Made by a program: the position numbers and the translations under genes
The notes under the pieces: generated by a model
Told to the model about the DNA's origin: nothing
Database searches by the model: none
What the model saw: the letters and a program-made list of their open reading frames with translations, nothing else
Assembly: GCF_041228405.1 (NCBI RefSeq)
Contig: NZ_CP133888.1
Location: 2,976,001-3,040,000, forward strand
From: Salinilacustrithrix flava
Lineage (GTDB): Bacteria; Actinomycetota; Acidimicrobiia; Acidimicrobiales; Salinilacustritrichaceae
DNA length: 64,000 bases
Reading direction: 5' to 3'
Shown here: in pieces, positions 1 to 10,488 of the stretch
Position numbering within the stretch: position 1 is the stretch's first letter
How the letters are laid out: each line of letters opens with the position of its first letter

Positions 1-468
1 CGCGACGACCTCGATCGCTACGCGGCGGCCATGACCGTGCTCGAGGTCGTCGACCAGCTGGCCATGGAGCGCGAGTCGGACCCGCACCGGTTCCGGATGT
101 TGGTCGGGGTCCTGCGCACGCTCGCCGACAACGACAACCCCCTGGTGGTGCCGGCCTTCGAGCTGAAGGTGCTGGCCCACGAGGGCCTCGGGCTCCAGGT
201 CGACGAGTGCGTGTCATGCGGCGCCGGGGACCCGCTCGTGGCCATCGACCTGCTCAGCGGCGGCATGCGCTGCCCCACCTGCCGGCAGGGGCGGGCCGTG
301 TCGGGTGAGGCGCTCCGGCTGCTGCGCGCCATCCTCGGTGGACGGCTCTCGACGGTGCTCGCCGAGGAGCCGTCGCCGGCCGTCTCCGAGGTCGCCGCCA
401 TCGCGACCGAAGCGGTGGAGCAGCTCATCGAGCGGCGCCTGCGGACGCCGGGGCTGCTCGGGCACTGA
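1..468 (+). CDS. recO: DNA repair protein RecO, C-terminal part (5' truncated by window edge)
   Basis: The frame is open from base 1, so the start lies outside the window. The visible 155 residues are the helical C-terminal part of RecO, the recombination mediator that loads RecA on SSB-coated DNA with RecR. A four-cysteine zinc-type knuckle is visible (CVSCG, then CPTC about 20 residues later), followed by a helical tail ending GLLGH, as in actinobacterial RecO. The identification rests on this cysteine pattern and overall layout, not on the missing N-terminal OB fold. The downstream gene is convergent, so recO ends its transcription unit here. Confidence 0.8.
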   Translation, partial: RDDLDRYAAAMTVLEVVDQLAMERESDPHRFRMLVGVLRTLADNDNPLVVPAFELKVLAHEGLGLQVDECVSCGAGDPLVAIDLLSGGMRCPTCRQGRAVSGEALRLLRAILGGRLSTVLAEEPSPAVSEVAAIATEAVEQLIERRLRTPGLLGH

Positions 469-559
469 GACGGCGATGCGGAGCAGACCCCTCTGTGGGG
501 CCGGCGTCGGGAGCGCCAGCGAGCAGTCGGCACGCGGCGCTGCGGAGCAGACCGCCGTG

Positions 560-1810
560 TTACGTGTCGATCGGCTTCCAGCGCTGGCTGCCGTCGTCCC
601 ACTGCAGCCAGGCCTGGCGGTTCGGCTCCCACTGGATGTAGGTGCCCCGGGCGGCGTCCCACTGGGGTGGGGGGAGCTCGTAGCGGGGTGCGGCGGCCGG
701 GGGCTCGGGCGCCTCGGACTGCGGGGGAGCGGTGGGCGGCCCGTCGGCGCCGGGCGCGGCGAAGGGCGGCGGCTCGGTGGCGGGCGCCGGGTCGTGGGGT
801 GCTGATGCCGACCAGTCGGCGCTCGGGCTCGTGGGCGGCTCCCAGCCTTGGGCCGGGTCCTCGACCTCGGGCAGCGTCGGGGCCTCCCACTCGGGCGCAC
901 CGGGGGGCGCCTGGCCGGCGGCCGCCGCGTCGGCGTCGGCACGCTCGTCGAGCTCCTGGACGGCGGGCGGCGGCGTGACGTCGAGATCGGGCGCGTGGGA
1001 CCAGTCGGGGTCGGCGTGCACGGTGGGGGTCTCCTGGTCGACGCGCTCGCCGGACTCGGGGACGTCGAGGCTGCGGAAGTCCAGGTCCGGCTCGTCACCG
1101 GCCGCCGGGGACTCCCACCGCCCGTCCCGGGGTGGCGCCGTCTGCCAGCCCTGGCCGGTGGTCGGGGGCGTGCTCGGAGGCGGTGCGGTCGGTGGGGCGG
1201 CCCCCCACGCCTGCTGGCCGGGAGGGATCGGCGCGTTCGAGGTCAGGATCGGCTGCCCGACGCTGGACGAGGCCACCACGTAGGTGCCGGCGGCCAGGTC
1301 GCCGACGCGGCGGTGGCCCGAGGACGTGAAGGCGGCGATGGGGCCGACGAGCGGGATGATCCAGGGGGCGGCGTCGACGACCCACAGCAGCGTGCGGGCC
1401 AGGCTCTTGCCGATGCCGATCTTGGCGCCGTACCTGTCGACCACGCGCAGGCCGAAGAGGAGCTTGCCGGGGGAGCCGCCGGTGAGGCCCTGGAGGACGA
1501 TGAAGAAGGCGAGCCAGCCGAGCGACAGGGCGGTCTGCACGCCGGCCTCGCCGGTGTCGAGCAGGTAGATGCTGCCGTCGGCGGCGATGCAGGCGTCGGC
1601 CGCGCCGGGGTTCTGCTCCTCGAACAGGTCGCAGGCCTCCTCCTCGGCGACGCCCGGCGGGATCTCGGTGTACTCGGCCATCGACGCGAAGCCGGCGGCC
1701 ACGATCGCGACGTAGATGAGCAGGTCGGCGATCCAGGCCAGGGAGCGACGACCCATCACCGCCGTGGGGTCGGCGGCCGGGGGCGTGCCGTACTGCAGGG
1801 GAGCGGTCAC
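560..1810 (-). CDS. RDD-family membrane protein with long Pro/Ala-rich tail
   Basis: A 416-residue protein starting at GTG. Residues about 20-185 form an RDD domain with three hydrophobic segments (about 24-44, 93-112 and 138-164), opening with the RRSLAWIADLL motif that carries the family's conserved Arg and Asp. The remaining half is a low-complexity Pro/Ala/Glu-rich region ending in a Trp-rich patch (YIQWEP, WLQWDDGSQRW). RDD proteins are poorly characterised membrane proteins, and some have been linked to ion transport. The start is supported by a -10-like TAGACC exactly 6 bases upstream of GTG. It is divergent from glyS with an 85-bp gap. Confidence 0.8.
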   Translation of the reverse strand: MTAPLQYGTPPAADPTAVMGRRSLAWIADLLIYVAIVAAGFASMAEYTEIPPGVAEEEACDLFEEQNPGAADACIAADGSIYLLDTGEAGVQTALSLGWLAFFIVLQGLTGGSPGKLLFGLRVVDRYGAKIGIGKSLARTLLWVVDAAPWIIPLVGPIAAFTSSGHRRVGDLAAGTYVVASSSVGQPILTSNAPIPPGQQAWGAAPPTAPPPSTPPTTGQGWQTAPPRDGRWESPAAGDEPDLDFRSLDVPESGERVDQETPTVHADPDWSHAPDLDVTPPPAVQELDERADADAAAAGQAPPGAPEWEAPTLPEVEDPAQGWEPPTSPSADWSASAPHDPAPATEPPPFAAPGADGPPTAPPQSEAPEPPAAAPRYELPPPQWDAARGTYIQWEPNRQAWLQWDDGSQRWKPIDT

Positions 1811-1816
1811 GACGCG

Positions 1817-1822
1817 GGTCTA
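1817..1822 (-). promoter_or_regulatory. -10 element of the RDD gene (leaderless type)
   Basis: TAGACC on the minus strand is followed by CGCGTC and then the GTG start. Six bases between -10 and start codon put the predicted transcription start on the start codon. Confidence 0.5.
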
Positions 1823-1879
1823 CCAGAACCCCCTGACGGGCCCCCGGCAACGGCTTCGGGGACCCGTCAGGGGCGTCGG

Positions 1880-1885
1880 TAGGCT
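1880..1885 (+). promoter_or_regulatory. -10 element of glyS
   Basis: TAGGCT lies 10 bases upstream of the glyS ATG, so the predicted mRNA leader is only about 3-4 nt. No Shine-Dalgarno sequence lies between them. Confidence 0.5.
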
Positions 1886-1895
1886 CCGACCCCCT

Positions 1896-3221
1896 ATGGC
1901 CGAACCCACGCCCGATCCCGAGCTGTTCGACAAGGTCGTCAACCTCTGCAAGCGCCGGGGCTTCGTCTTCCCCTCGGCCGAGATCTACGGAGGCTTCCGC
2001 TCGACCTACGACTACGGCCCCGTGGGCGTGCTCCTGCTGCGCAACGTCAAGGACGCCTGGTGGCGCTCCATGGTGCAGCTCCGCCACGACGTGGTCGGCC
2101 TCGACGCGTCGATCCTGTCCCCGCCCCCCGTGTGGGAGGCCTCCGGGCACCTGGCCAACTTCACCGACCCGCTGGTCGACTGCCGCGAGTGCAAGGAGCG
2201 GTTCCGCCTCGACAAGCTCGACGACCCGGAGACGTGCCCGAACTGCGGCGCCGAGGGCTCCTTCACCGAGGCCCGGCAGTTCAACCTCATGTTCAAGACC
2301 CACGCCGGCCCGGTCGAGGGCAAGGGCCACGAGGTCTTCCTGCGCCCCGAGACCGCGCAGGGCATGTTCCTCAACTTCAAGAACGTGCTGGAGACGTCGC
2401 GCAAGAAGCCGCCGTTCGGCATCGCCCAGGTCGGCAAGTCGTTCCGCAACGAGATCACGCCGGGCAACTTCGTCTTCCGGACCCGCGAGTTCGAGCAGAT
2501 GGAGATGGAGTTCTTCGTCCCGCCGGACGAGGCCGACCAGTGGTACGAGTACTGGTGCCAGAACCGCTACGACTGGTACGTCGAGCACGGCATGCCGACG
2601 GACCAGCTCCGGCTGCGCCCGCACGACGCCGACGAGCTGAGCCACTACAGCTCGGGCACCTCCGACGTGGAGTTCCTGTTCCCGTGGGGCTGGGACGAGC
2701 TCGAGGGCATCGCCAACCGCGGCGACTTCGACCTGACCCAGCACGCGAACCACTCGAACACCAAGCTCGAGTACTTCGACCAGCAGGCCAACGAGCGCTA
2801 CGTGCCCCACGTGATCGAGCCCGCGGCGGGCGCGACCCGCACGGCGATGGCGTTCCTCATGGCCGCATACGACGAGGAGACGGTGAACGAGGAGCAGCGC
2901 ACCGTGCTGCGCTTCCACCCGCGCATCGCGCCCTACAAGGTCGCGGTGCTGCCGCTGTCCAAGAAGGAGGACCTCGTCGGGGTCTCCGACGAGGTGCTCG
3001 GCCTGCTGCAGCCCCACTACATGTGCGACTTCGACGTCACCCAGGCCATCGGCCGCCGCTACCGCCGCCAGGACGAGATCGGCACCCCGTACTGCGTGAC
3101 GATCGACTTCGACACCCTCGAGGACCGCTCGGTCACCATCCGCGAGCGCGACTCGATGGAGCAGGAGCGGGTGCCGATCGAGGGCCTGCGCGAGCGCCTC
3201 GCCGAGCGCCTCGGGTTCTGA
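1896..3221 (+). CDS. glyS: Glycyl-tRNA synthetase (homodimeric class II type)
   Basis: A 441-residue class II aminoacyl-tRNA synthetase that charges tRNA-Gly. Visible features are the N-terminal GFVFPSAEIYGG and TYDYGPVG segments, a CxxC...CxxC zinc-knuckle-like insertion (CRECKE, CPNCGAE), motif 2 (FRNEITP..FRTREFEQME), and the anticodon-binding C-terminal domain (IGRRYRRQDEIGTPY). The length fits bacterial alpha2 GlyRS. I chose ATG 1896 rather than upstream starts because the protein then begins at the family N-terminus (MAEPTPDPELFDKVVNLCKRRG), and a TAGGCT element sits just upstream, implying a nearly leaderless mRNA. Confidence 0.95.
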   Translation: MAEPTPDPELFDKVVNLCKRRGFVFPSAEIYGGFRSTYDYGPVGVLLLRNVKDAWWRSMVQLRHDVVGLDASILSPPPVWEASGHLANFTDPLVDCRECKERFRLDKLDDPETCPNCGAEGSFTEARQFNLMFKTHAGPVEGKGHEVFLRPETAQGMFLNFKNVLETSRKKPPFGIAQVGKSFRNEITPGNFVFRTREFEQMEMEFFVPPDEADQWYEYWCQNRYDWYVEHGMPTDQLRLRPHDADELSHYSSGTSDVEFLFPWGWDELEGIANRGDFDLTQHANHSNTKLEYFDQQANERYVPHVIEPAAGATRTAMAFLMAAYDEETVNEEQRTVLRFHPRIAPYKVAVLPLSKKEDLVGVSDEVLGLLQPHYMCDFDVTQAIGRRYRRQDEIGTPYCVTIDFDTLEDRSVTIRERDSMEQERVPIEGLRERLAERLGF

Positions 3222-3237
3222 GCGACAGCGCTCCGGG

Positions 3238-4779
3238 TCAGTTCCCGACCGGGCCGTCGATGAGCCACGCGCCGCCCTGGCTGACCACGTCGAGGCGGTA
3301 GTCCTCGCGCTGGCCGCCGTAGGTCAGGGGCACGATCACGATGCCGGCGTCCCGGTCGACGCGCGGGTCGCCGACGACCTCGATCTCGTGGCCGCCCCAG
3401 AACGCCTCCCAGGAGTCGCGGTCCTGCTGGGCCTGGAAGCGCGGCGTGGTCATCTGCCACGCCTCGTCGAGGTCGTCGGCATCCAGGGCGGCGAAGTAGG
3501 CCAGCGCCGCCTCACCGGGATCGCCGTCGGGCGAGGTCGCGACGGTGGTGGTCGTGGCCTCTGTGGTGGTGGGCGCGGCGGTCGTCGTCGGCGCCTCGGT
3601 GGTGGTGGGCGCGTCGGTGGCGCTGGTCTCGGCTGGGGGCTGGGTCGTGCCGGCCGTGGCGGTGTCGCCGCCCTCGTCGTCGCGCATGCCGGCGAGGACG
3701 ACCAGCGCGCCGGCGAGGAGGACGACGATGGCGACCGCGCCCCACAGCACGACGTTGGACCCGCGATTCCCGTCGTCGCGGTCCGCCGGGTGGGGCTCGG
3801 GCGGATCGGGCCGGGACGGCGGGGCAGCGACCACATGCCGTGACGGGGCCGGGTCGGCCGCAGCCACCGCGGAGGTCGCCGTGACCTCGCCCGCGTCGAG
3901 GCGCTGCGTCGGGTCCGGTCCGGGGGGTGCGGCGCCGACCGGTCCGGTGCTCACCCGCTCGAGCTCGTGGCGGAACCGGGTGGCGTCGACGTGGCGGTCG
4001 GCGGGTCGCCGGGCCATCGCTCGCTCGATCACGGCGGCGAGGCCGGCAGGCACCCCTCGAGCCGCGAGGGGTGGCGGGTCCTCCTCCAGGACCCGGGCGA
4101 CGAGCGCGGCGACGTTCTCGCCGCCGCCGCTCGGATGGGGTGACGAGCCGGTCAGGCAGGCGTAGAGGGTGGCGCCGAGGCCGTAGATGTCCGATGCCTC
4201 GGTGGCCGGCTCGCCGGCGAGCACCTCGGGTGCGGCGTAGGAGATGGTCGCCTGGAGGGCGAGGTCGCTCGTCGTGGTGAGGTCCTCGAGGCGGGCGATG
4301 CCGAAGTCGGTCAGCTGCGGCTCGCCGTGGGGAGACCACAGCACGTTGTCCGGCTTCACGTCGCGGTGCAGGACGCCGGCGGCGTGCACCGTGGCGAGGG
4401 CGTCGGCGAGGCGTGCCCCGATGGACGCGACCTCGCCGGCCGGCACCGGGCCCTCGCGACGGATGCGGTCGCCGAGGCTGCCGTGGGGCACGTGGGGCAT
4501 GACCAGGTACGGCGAGCCGTCCTCGGTGACGCCGGCGTCGAAGACCGGGACGATGTTGGGGTGGTTGGACAGGCGGCCGACGGCGGCGACCTCCCGCTCC
4601 CAGCGAGCGGCTGGCGCGCCGTCGGCGTCGTCGACGTGGCGGGCGACCTTGACCGCGACGTCACGGTCGAAGGCGGCCTGGCGGCCCCGGTACACGACAC
4701 CGGACCCGCCGCTGCCGATGACCTCCACGAGGTCGACACCGGGGATCCGTGGTGCGGGCGCGTTGGGACCCGAGGACAT
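3238..4779 (-). CDS. PknB-type membrane Ser/Thr protein kinase
   Basis: A 513-residue transmembrane kinase. The N-terminal catalytic domain (about 16-275) has the Gly loop (GSGGSGVV, 22-29), ATP-binding Lys44, the HRDVKPDN catalytic loop (Asp140, Lys142, Asn145) and the DFG at 158-160, so it looks active. A Pro-rich juxtamembrane stretch, one membrane helix (about 345-367), a Thr-rich extracytoplasmic linker of TTTEAP-like repeats and a small C-terminal domain of about 90 residues follow. No PASTA repeats are visible, so the external sensor differs from PknB proper. The ligand and substrates cannot be told. It is convergent with glyS. A TAGGGG hexamer lies 7 bases before the ATG. Confidence 0.9.
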   Translation of the reverse strand: MSSGPNAPAPRIPGVDLVEVIGSGGSGVVYRGRQAAFDRDVAVKVARHVDDADGAPAARWEREVAAVGRLSNHPNIVPVFDAGVTEDGSPYLVMPHVPHGSLGDRIRREGPVPAGEVASIGARLADALATVHAAGVLHRDVKPDNVLWSPHGEPQLTDFGIARLEDLTTTSDLALQATISYAAPEVLAGEPATEASDIYGLGATLYACLTGSSPHPSGGGENVAALVARVLEEDPPPLAARGVPAGLAAVIERAMARRPADRHVDATRFRHELERVSTGPVGAAPPGPDPTQRLDAGEVTATSAVAAADPAPSRHVVAAPPSRPDPPEPHPADRDDGNRGSNVVLWGAVAIVVLLAGALVVLAGMRDDEGGDTATAGTTQPPAETSATDAPTTTEAPTTTAAPTTTEATTTTVATSPDGDPGEAALAYFAALDADDLDEAWQMTTPRFQAQQDRDSWEAFWGGHEIEVVGDPRVDRDAGIVIVPLTYGGQREDYRLDVVSQGGAWLIDGPVGN

Positions 4780-4826
4780 GGCCGAGCCCCTACCCAGTCG
4801 GGCCCCTTCTCGTGCCGCAGGCGTCG

Positions 4827-5336
4827 TCAGGTCGTGAACGTCTCGGGGCCCTCGGGCAGCTCGACCGTGGCGGAGGTGACCACGTGGGTGCCGGAGCCGT
4901 CATCGTCCAGCTCGACGGTGATGCGGCCGAGCACGTAGTCCTCCGTGAGCGCGAAGGTCTCCTCGCCGCGCCGGGCGACGCGCACGTCGGGCGCGAGCTC
5001 GGATTCGGGGCTGCCGAGCAGCGATCGGGCCTGGTCTCGCGCCGCTTCGCTGGGGAAGGTCTCGTCGGACTGGGCCGGGGGCGGGACCTCGCCATCCGGG
5101 CCGCTCACCGGGGCGTTCGGATCCATGGGTGTGTCCTGGCAGTCCGGGGTGCCCTCCAGGCAGGTGCCTGCGGCCCCGCCCCCGCCGCCGAGGGGCGCCT
5201 CGTCGGCGGTGTCGGTCTCCGTCGGCACGTCGTCGGTGCTGGTCTCGACGTCGTCGTCACCGCACGCGGCGAGCCCGACGGAGGCGAGCAGCACGGCGAG
5301 CAGCAGTGCGAGGCGGTGGGGGGACGGGCGGTGCAT
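4827..5336 (-). CDS. Putative lipoprotein of unknown function
   Basis: A 169-residue protein with a short basic N-terminus, a hydrophobic segment and a lipobox LAAC (Cys25), followed by an Asp/Thr-rich acidic linker. This predicts signal peptidase II processing and anchoring on the outer face of the membrane. The C-terminal 90 residues form an alpha/beta pattern (FALTEDYVLGRITVELDD) that I do not recognise. A good ribosome-binding site (GGAGG) lies about 8 bases upstream of the ATG. It is transcribed in the same direction as the kinase, 47 bp upstream of it, so both could share a transcript. Confidence 0.7.
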   Translation of the reverse strand: MHRPSPHRLALLLAVLLASVGLAACGDDDVETSTDDVPTETDTADEAPLGGGGGAAGTCLEGTPDCQDTPMDPNAPVSGPDGEVPPPAQSDETFPSEAARDQARSLLGSPESELAPDVRVARRGEETFALTEDYVLGRITVELDDDGSGTHVVTSATVELPEGPETFTT

Positions 5337-5371
5337 CGGTGAGGCCTCCGGGGTCGGTCGTCAGTGCCGGT

Positions 5372-7195
5372 TCAAGCTCCGGCACCCGTTCGACGTCGCG
5401 ACGGCGCCCTCGGTTCCCGAGCACCGTCCTCGGGCCCGATGGGGGCACCGATCCGGCGCACGCCGACGACGAAGGCGACCAGCCAGCCGAGCACGGTGAG
5501 GGCGAGGTAGCCGTGGACGACGGGGACGAGCCACGGCAGGTCGCCCTCCTCGGTCTCGCGCAGCAGGTACTGGGTCTCGGGCCCCATCTCGATCCTGCGG
5601 TCGACCGCGGGGATCTCCGGTTCGCCGATCTCGGGATCGTCGGGGAACCAGATCGGCGCCGCCATGAGCTGGCTGCCACCGCGGTGGAGCCGGACCAGGC
5701 TCTTCCACAGCCCCTCGACCGGCACCGGCCCTTCCGAGCGCCAGACGCCGGGCTCGATCTCGACCATGTCCTGGAGCACGAGGCCGCCGCCCTGCCAGGA
5801 GGTCGCCTGGAACCAGTGGGCGTCATCGGCCGCGTCGGCGGGCGTGAGCGCCACGGTGACGACCGCGCCCTCGGCCTCGACCTGGTCGACGCCGAAGGTC
5901 GTGGTGCCGACCCGCTCGAGGGTGATGTCGGCGGTGACGTCGCCGGCATCCCGGGGCAGGAACCACAGCACGGGGAGGGCGGTGAGGACCACGCCCGCGA
6001 CCAGGGCGGTGGTCCCGATGTGCCGGCCAGGCACCGCGAAGCGGAACGCGCCGGCGAAGCCGGCACCGAGCAGCGCGCCGCCGATCGCGGCGACGACCGA
6101 CGTGACCACGGCGTAGGGGAGGAGCGAGGTGTTCCACGCCTGGTGGGCGCCGGTGTTCCACACCCACTCGCCGGCGAGCCCGAGCGTGCCGATGCCGAGG
6201 CCGGCCCCCACGGCGAACCGGGTCCGGTCGGCGGTGCCGGCGAGGCGGGCGACCGCCTCGACCGCGATCGCCGACGCGAGGAAGGTGGCACCGTGGCGCG
6301 TCTCGACCGGGCCGTCGCCCGGGCCGAGCTGGACCGCCTGGGTGAGCGCGTAGACGACGGTGATGAGCAGCGCCCGACCCGGACCGAGCACCAGCCGGAT
6401 GGCGACGAGGCCGATGCCGGCGGCGAGCGAGATGAGCATGGGCTGGAACACCTGGGCGAACTGCGGGACGCCGAAGCTGAACTCGCCCTGGCTGGCGACC
6501 AGGCCCTGGAGCGTGAGCCAGGCAGCGAGGCCGTGCAGGAACGCGGCCCAGCGCGAGTGCGACGGCCGGATGCCGGTGTCCGCGAGCACGAGCCAACCGG
6601 CGAGCCCGGTGAAGCTGGCGCCCATGATCATGAGCATGTGGGTGGGGCTCCACATGGTGACGTCGACGCCGAAGGCCTGGTGCCAGACCTCGTCCATCGG
6701 GAAGCCGGACACCGCTCCGATCCCGAGGGCGCCCAGCGGCAGCATCGACCACGGCACCCGGAAGCCGGCGACCCGCCAGCCCCGCTCCCACCCGTCGAGT
6801 GTGGCCACGATCGTGCCGAACACGGCAGCCGACAGGATGCCGAGCAGGCCGAGGAGGATGCCGGCGTGCGGTGCGGTGAAGAGCTGCTCGTCGCGGCCGA
6901 GGGCGATGTGCCAGGCCACGTCGCTGTAGAAGCCCACACCAGCGACCAGCAGGGCGAACAGTGACTGGCCGATGGCGATGGCCGCCCAACCGGGGATGCC
7001 GGTCGTGCGGGTGAGGCCGCGACCGATGCGCTGGAGCGCGCCGAGCGGGGCCTTGTCGCCGTCGGCGGGGTCGCCTCGCCACCAGAGCATGGCGACGACG
7101 ACGGCGTAGGCGACGAGCAGGGTGGTGATCGGCGTCCAGGAGGCGAGCGCGCTGCCTCCGAGCGTCCCGGAGGCTTCGGTGGCGAGGACCAACAT
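5372..7195 (-). CDS. Polytopic membrane protein with duplicated D-W-H-G-D-H motif, function unknown
   Basis: A 607-residue protein with roughly ten hydrophobic segments in the first 430 residues, then a soluble beta-rich region (about 435-560) and one last membrane helix. I do not recognise the family. An internal duplication is clear: D92-W95-H96-G100-D102-H110 recurs as D168-W171-H172-G176-D178-H186, every residue shifted by 76, with a weaker third copy near GEWVWNTGAHQ. His and Asp at membrane edges suggest a metal or haem site (inference). ATG 7195 is preferred over ATG 7222 because a TACCGT element sits 7 bases upstream of it and a palindrome abuts it. The gene is divergent from dnaG. 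Confidence 0.75.
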   Translation of the reverse strand: MLVLATEASGTLGGSALASWTPITTLLVAYAVVVAMLWWRGDPADGDKAPLGALQRIGRGLTRTTGIPGWAAIAIGQSLFALLVAGVGFYSDVAWHIALGRDEQLFTAPHAGILLGLLGILSAAVFGTIVATLDGWERGWRVAGFRVPWSMLPLGALGIGAVSGFPMDEVWHQAFGVDVTMWSPTHMLMIMGASFTGLAGWLVLADTGIRPSHSRWAAFLHGLAAWLTLQGLVASQGEFSFGVPQFAQVFQPMLISLAAGIGLVAIRLVLGPGRALLITVVYALTQAVQLGPGDGPVETRHGATFLASAIAVEAVARLAGTADRTRFAVGAGLGIGTLGLAGEWVWNTGAHQAWNTSLLPYAVVTSVVAAIGGALLGAGFAGAFRFAVPGRHIGTTALVAGVVLTALPVLWFLPRDAGDVTADITLERVGTTTFGVDQVEAEGAVVTVALTPADAADDAHWFQATSWQGGGLVLQDMVEIEPGVWRSEGPVPVEGLWKSLVRLHRGGSQLMAAPIWFPDDPEIGEPEIPAVDRRIEMGPETQYLLRETEEGDLPWLVPVVHGYLALTVLGWLVAFVVGVRRIGAPIGPEDGAREPRAPSRRRTGAGA

Positions 7196-7210
7196 GTTAC
7201 CAACGGTAAC
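7196..7210. promoter_or_regulatory. Palindromic operator-like site over the promoter of the 5372-7195 gene
   Basis: A perfect inverted repeat GTTACC-AAC-GGTAAC lies directly upstream of ATG 7195 and overlaps the minus-strand -10-like TACCGT (7203-7208). The position suggests a repressor site, but no regulator is identified. Confidence 0.4.
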
Positions 7211-7300
7211 CGAAACGGGCATTCCGGACAAGGCCGGCTCCGAGTGGAGGACCCGTCCGGGGTCGGCCCACCGGGTGAGCCGGGAGGCGCCGCGCGCGAC

Positions 7301-7306
7301 TAGAAC
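7301..7306 (+). promoter_or_regulatory. -10 element of dnaG (leaderless type)
   Basis: TAGAAC is followed by exactly six bases (CGGCAC) and then the dnaG GTG start. There is no Shine-Dalgarno sequence between them. Confidence 0.5.
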
Positions 7307-7312
7307 CGGCAC

Positions 7313-9188
7313 GTGGGCATCGTCGACGAGGACATCGCGAGGGTCCGCGCCGCGACCGACATCGTGGCCCTCATCGGCGAGTACGTGCAGCTGCGCCAGG
7401 TGGGGCAGCGCTGGCGTGGGCTGTGCCCGTTCCACACCGAGAAGACGGGCTCCTTCTACGTCAACGCCGTCGACGGCCTCTACCACTGCTTCGGCTGCCA
7501 GGCCTCCGGCGACGCCATCACCTTCGTGCGCGAGCAGGAGCACCTCGGCTTCGCCGAGGCGGTCGAACGGCTGGCGGCCAAGGTCGGCATCAGCCTCAAC
7601 TACGACAAGCCCGGCGAGAGCAAGACGCGGGCGGAGCGCAAGCGCCTCGCCGACGTGGTGGCCGCCGCGGAGGACTGGTACCACGAACGGCTCCTCTCGG
7701 CCCCCGACGCGGCCGCGGCCCGGCGCTACCTCCGCGACCGGGGCTTCGACGGCGACGAGGTCCGCGAGTGGAAGATCGGCTGGGCCCCGGACGACTGGGA
7801 CCAGCTGGCCAAGGCGCTGCGGCTGTCGAAGCAGGATGCCGAGGGGACCGGGCTCGGACGGGTGAACTCCCGGGGTCGGGTCAACGACTTCTTCCGGGGG
7901 CGCGTCCTGTTCCCCATCCACGACGCCGACGGCACCCCCCTCGGCTTCGGCGGCCGGATCATGCCGGGCGCCGAGGGCTCGAAGTACGTCAACACCTCAC
8001 AGACCCGGCTCTACGACAAGTCGCGGGTCCTGTTCGCGCTCGACCGGGCCAAGGTCGGCATCGTCGCCGCCGACGAGGTCGTGGTCTGCGAGGGCTACAC
8101 CGACGTGACCGCCTTCTTCCGGGTCGGGATCCCCCGCGCTGTGGCCACGTGCGGCACCGCCCTCACCGACGACCACGTCCAGCTGCTGCGCCGCTTCGCC
8201 CGCCGGATCGTGCTCGCCTTCGACGCCGACACCGCCGGCCAGGCCGCCGCCGACCGCTTCTACCAGTGGGAGTCCAAGTTCGACATGGACGTGGTGGTGG
8301 CGGCGATGCCGCCGGGCGTCGACCCCGCCGACCTCGCGATGGAGGACCCCGCTGCGCTGGTGGCCGCGGTCGAGGGCGCTCGTCCGTTCCTCGAGTTCCG
8401 CCTCAGCCGGATCCTCGACGCCGCCGACCTGGACTCGGCCGAGCACCGGGCCCGCGCCGCCGAGGAGGCGCTGGGCGTCATCGTCGAGCACCCCAACGAC
8501 CTCGTGCGCGACCAGTACCTCATGCAGGTGGCCGACCGGTGCCGCCTCGACGTCGACCGGCTCCGCCAGCGGGTGGCCTCCGGCGACGTCCGCCGGCCGG
8601 CGCCGCCCGAACCCGCTCGTCGCCGCCGCGACGATGCCGGTGCGGCCCGGGACCAGGACCCCGGACCCCGGGCGCCCGGCCACGACCCCGAGGACCCCGG
8701 ACACCAGGAACCGATACGGGGCCGGGGCGGCCAGGACCGACCGGGCGACGACCCCAGCCGACGCCCCGGGGGGTCCCGGGACGACTCGCCCGCCGTCGAG
8801 GTCCTGCGCCTCGCCGTGAACCGGCCCGAGGAGGTCGTCGACTGGCTCGACGAGTGCCTCTTCGAGGAGGCCCTGCACCTCGAGACCTACCGGGTGCTGG
8901 TCGCCTCGGCCACGATCCACGAGGCCATCGAGTCCTCGCCGCCCGAGGTCGCGTCGTTCCTGTCCCGGCTGTCGGTCGAGGAGCCGGTCGACGACGCCCT
9001 CGATCCGGTGCTGCTGCAGGTCCGGGGCACGGGGAGGCGGCTGCTGGCCGTCGAGCGCTCCGCCCCGGACTCGGACCTCGAGCGGCTGACGCGTCTCGCC
9101 GGGCTCGTCGGGCGCGTCGGGCCGACCGAAGACGGGGTGGCCGCGGCGAGGGAGTTGCTAACGTTCGCTTCGCAACGGGGGGCAGCCC

Positions 9189-9196
<8 letters not shown>
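7313..9196 (+). CDS. dnaG: DNA primase DnaG
   Basis: A 627-residue primase that makes RNA primers at the replication fork with DnaB helicase. The N-terminal CHC2 zinc finger is Cys38-x2-His41-x17-Cys59-x2-Cys62. A catalytic core with a TOPRIM fold follows (VVCEGYTDV, then AFDADTAGQAA). A long Pro/Arg/Asp-rich linker around residues 420-490 separates the core from the C-terminal helical helicase-binding region and is longer than in E. coli DnaG. It starts at GTG directly downstream of a -10-like hexamer. Its stop overlaps the start of rpoD by 8 bp, a coupled macromolecular-synthesis arrangement. Confidence 0.95.
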
Positions 9197-10436
<1,240 letters not shown>

Positions 10437-10470
10437 CCGCACCAGGTTCTCCGGCCCGAGGAGCAGTTGC

Positions 10471-10476
10471 TATCGT
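10471..10476 (+). promoter_or_regulatory. -10 element of tRNA-Asn
   Basis: TATCGT lies 12 bases upstream of the mature 5' end of tRNA-Asn. Equivalent TACCGT hexamers sit 10-11 bases before the other tRNAs in the window. Confidence 0.45.
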
Positions 10477-10488
10477 CGGCGCTTCCCT

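Noticed and set aside
477..553. 13-bp direct repeat TGCGGAGCAGACC at 477 and 541
   Set aside because: Two short copies in the recO-RDD gap with no further structure; could be chance or an old slippage event.
1095..3017. 640-codon open frame antisense to glyS and the RDD gene
   Set aside because: A shadow frame of GC-rich codons; the plus-strand glyS is fully explained and the antisense sequence has no recognisable domains.
3222..3240. GAGCGACAGCGCTC as a glyS terminator
   Set aside because: Only a short imperfect hairpin between convergent genes; too weak to list.
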